Assembly: GCA_030642185.1 (NCBI GenBank)
Contig: DAOWOG010000065.1
Span: 1 to 6,790 of the forward strand
Direction: 5' to 3'
DNA: 6,790 nt
Origin: Helicobacteraceae bacterium
Lineage (GTDB): Bacteria > Campylobacterota > Campylobacteria > Campylobacterales > Sulfurimonadaceae
Shown: positions 6,672 to 6,790 of the stretch, in pieces
Numbering within the stretch: position 1 is the first letter of the stretch
How the letters are laid out: each line of letters opens with the position of its first letter
Notes under the pieces: model-generated
Seen by the model: the letters and a program-made list of their open reading frames with translations, nothing else
What the model was told of the DNA's origin: nothing
The model's database searches: none
Translations under genes and position numbers: made by a program

Positions 6672-6790
6672 ATGGCTGATACAACAAAGCTGTGGAGGGA
6701 AATTGATGAAGCTATTAATTTAGATATAGTAAAGTTAAGTGATATTGACTATGAACTTATTTTTCTTCAATCAAAAGGTGAATACAAGAA
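6672..6790 (+). CDS. Unrecognised protein, 5' part only
   Basis: I do not recognise this gene. The ATG at 6672 has AGGAG at 6661-6665, six bases upstream, an excellent ribosome binding site, and the frame stays open for 39 codons and two bases to the window edge. The visible N-terminus begins MADTTKLWREIDEAINLD and continues with an acidic, mixed helical-looking stretch containing SDIDYELIFLQSKGEYK. There is no signal peptide, no membrane segment and no known motif. Codons are A/T-rich (about 29% G+C), unlike murD and mraY, which points to a different origin or low expression. Its position just after a tRNA suggests an accessory gene, but function cannot be assigned from 39 residues. Confidence 0.7.
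   Translation, partial: MADTTKLWREIDEAINLDIVKLSDIDYELIFLQSKGEYK

Overview
The window looks like a core chromosomal segment of a member of the Campylobacterota (Epsilonproteobacteria). I would guess a free-living Sulfurovum-, Sulfurimonas- or Sulfuricurvum-like lineage, but the genus is not resolved. The evidence is the gene order, in which murD and mraY diverge from gpmI-fabG and acpP-fabF, as I recall it from Campylobacter jejuni. The style of the MurD and GpmI proteins and a base composition of roughly 45-50% G+C in the genes also fit. This is inference from the sequence; no search was run.

Left block, minus strand, 3923 down to 1. The genes in transcription order are gpmI (phosphoglycerate mutase, TTG start), fabG (3-oxoacyl-ACP reductase), acpP (acyl carrier protein) and fabF (3-oxoacyl-ACP synthase II, GTG start, last few codons beyond base 1). 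gpmI and fabG are 27 bp apart and probably co-transcribed from a TATAAT box at 3956-3961. acpP seems to have its own extended -10 promoter, embedded in a perfect 9-3-9 inverted repeat, with a second 7-5-7 inverted repeat upstream. A hairpin with a U-rich tail follows the acpP stop, so fabF is probably expressed by partial read-through or from its own unseen promoter.

Right block, plus strand, 4054 to 6378. mraY and murD are 18 bp apart and encode the lipid I synthase and the UDP-MurNAc-Ala:D-Glu ligase of peptidoglycan synthesis. The 130-bp gap between gpmI and mraY must hold two divergent promoters.

After murD comes a tRNA-Phe(GAA) gene (6419-6494, CCA encoded) with a clear sigma70-type promoter that overlaps the murD stop codon. 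Beyond it the composition falls to about 25-29% G+C, and an unrecognised gene with a strong ribosome binding site starts at 6672 and runs off the window. This may be the edge of an accessory region inserted next to the tRNA. It is the only part of the window that looks accessory, and too little is present to say what it encodes. I found no CRISPR array, insertion sequence or novel defence-type system here.
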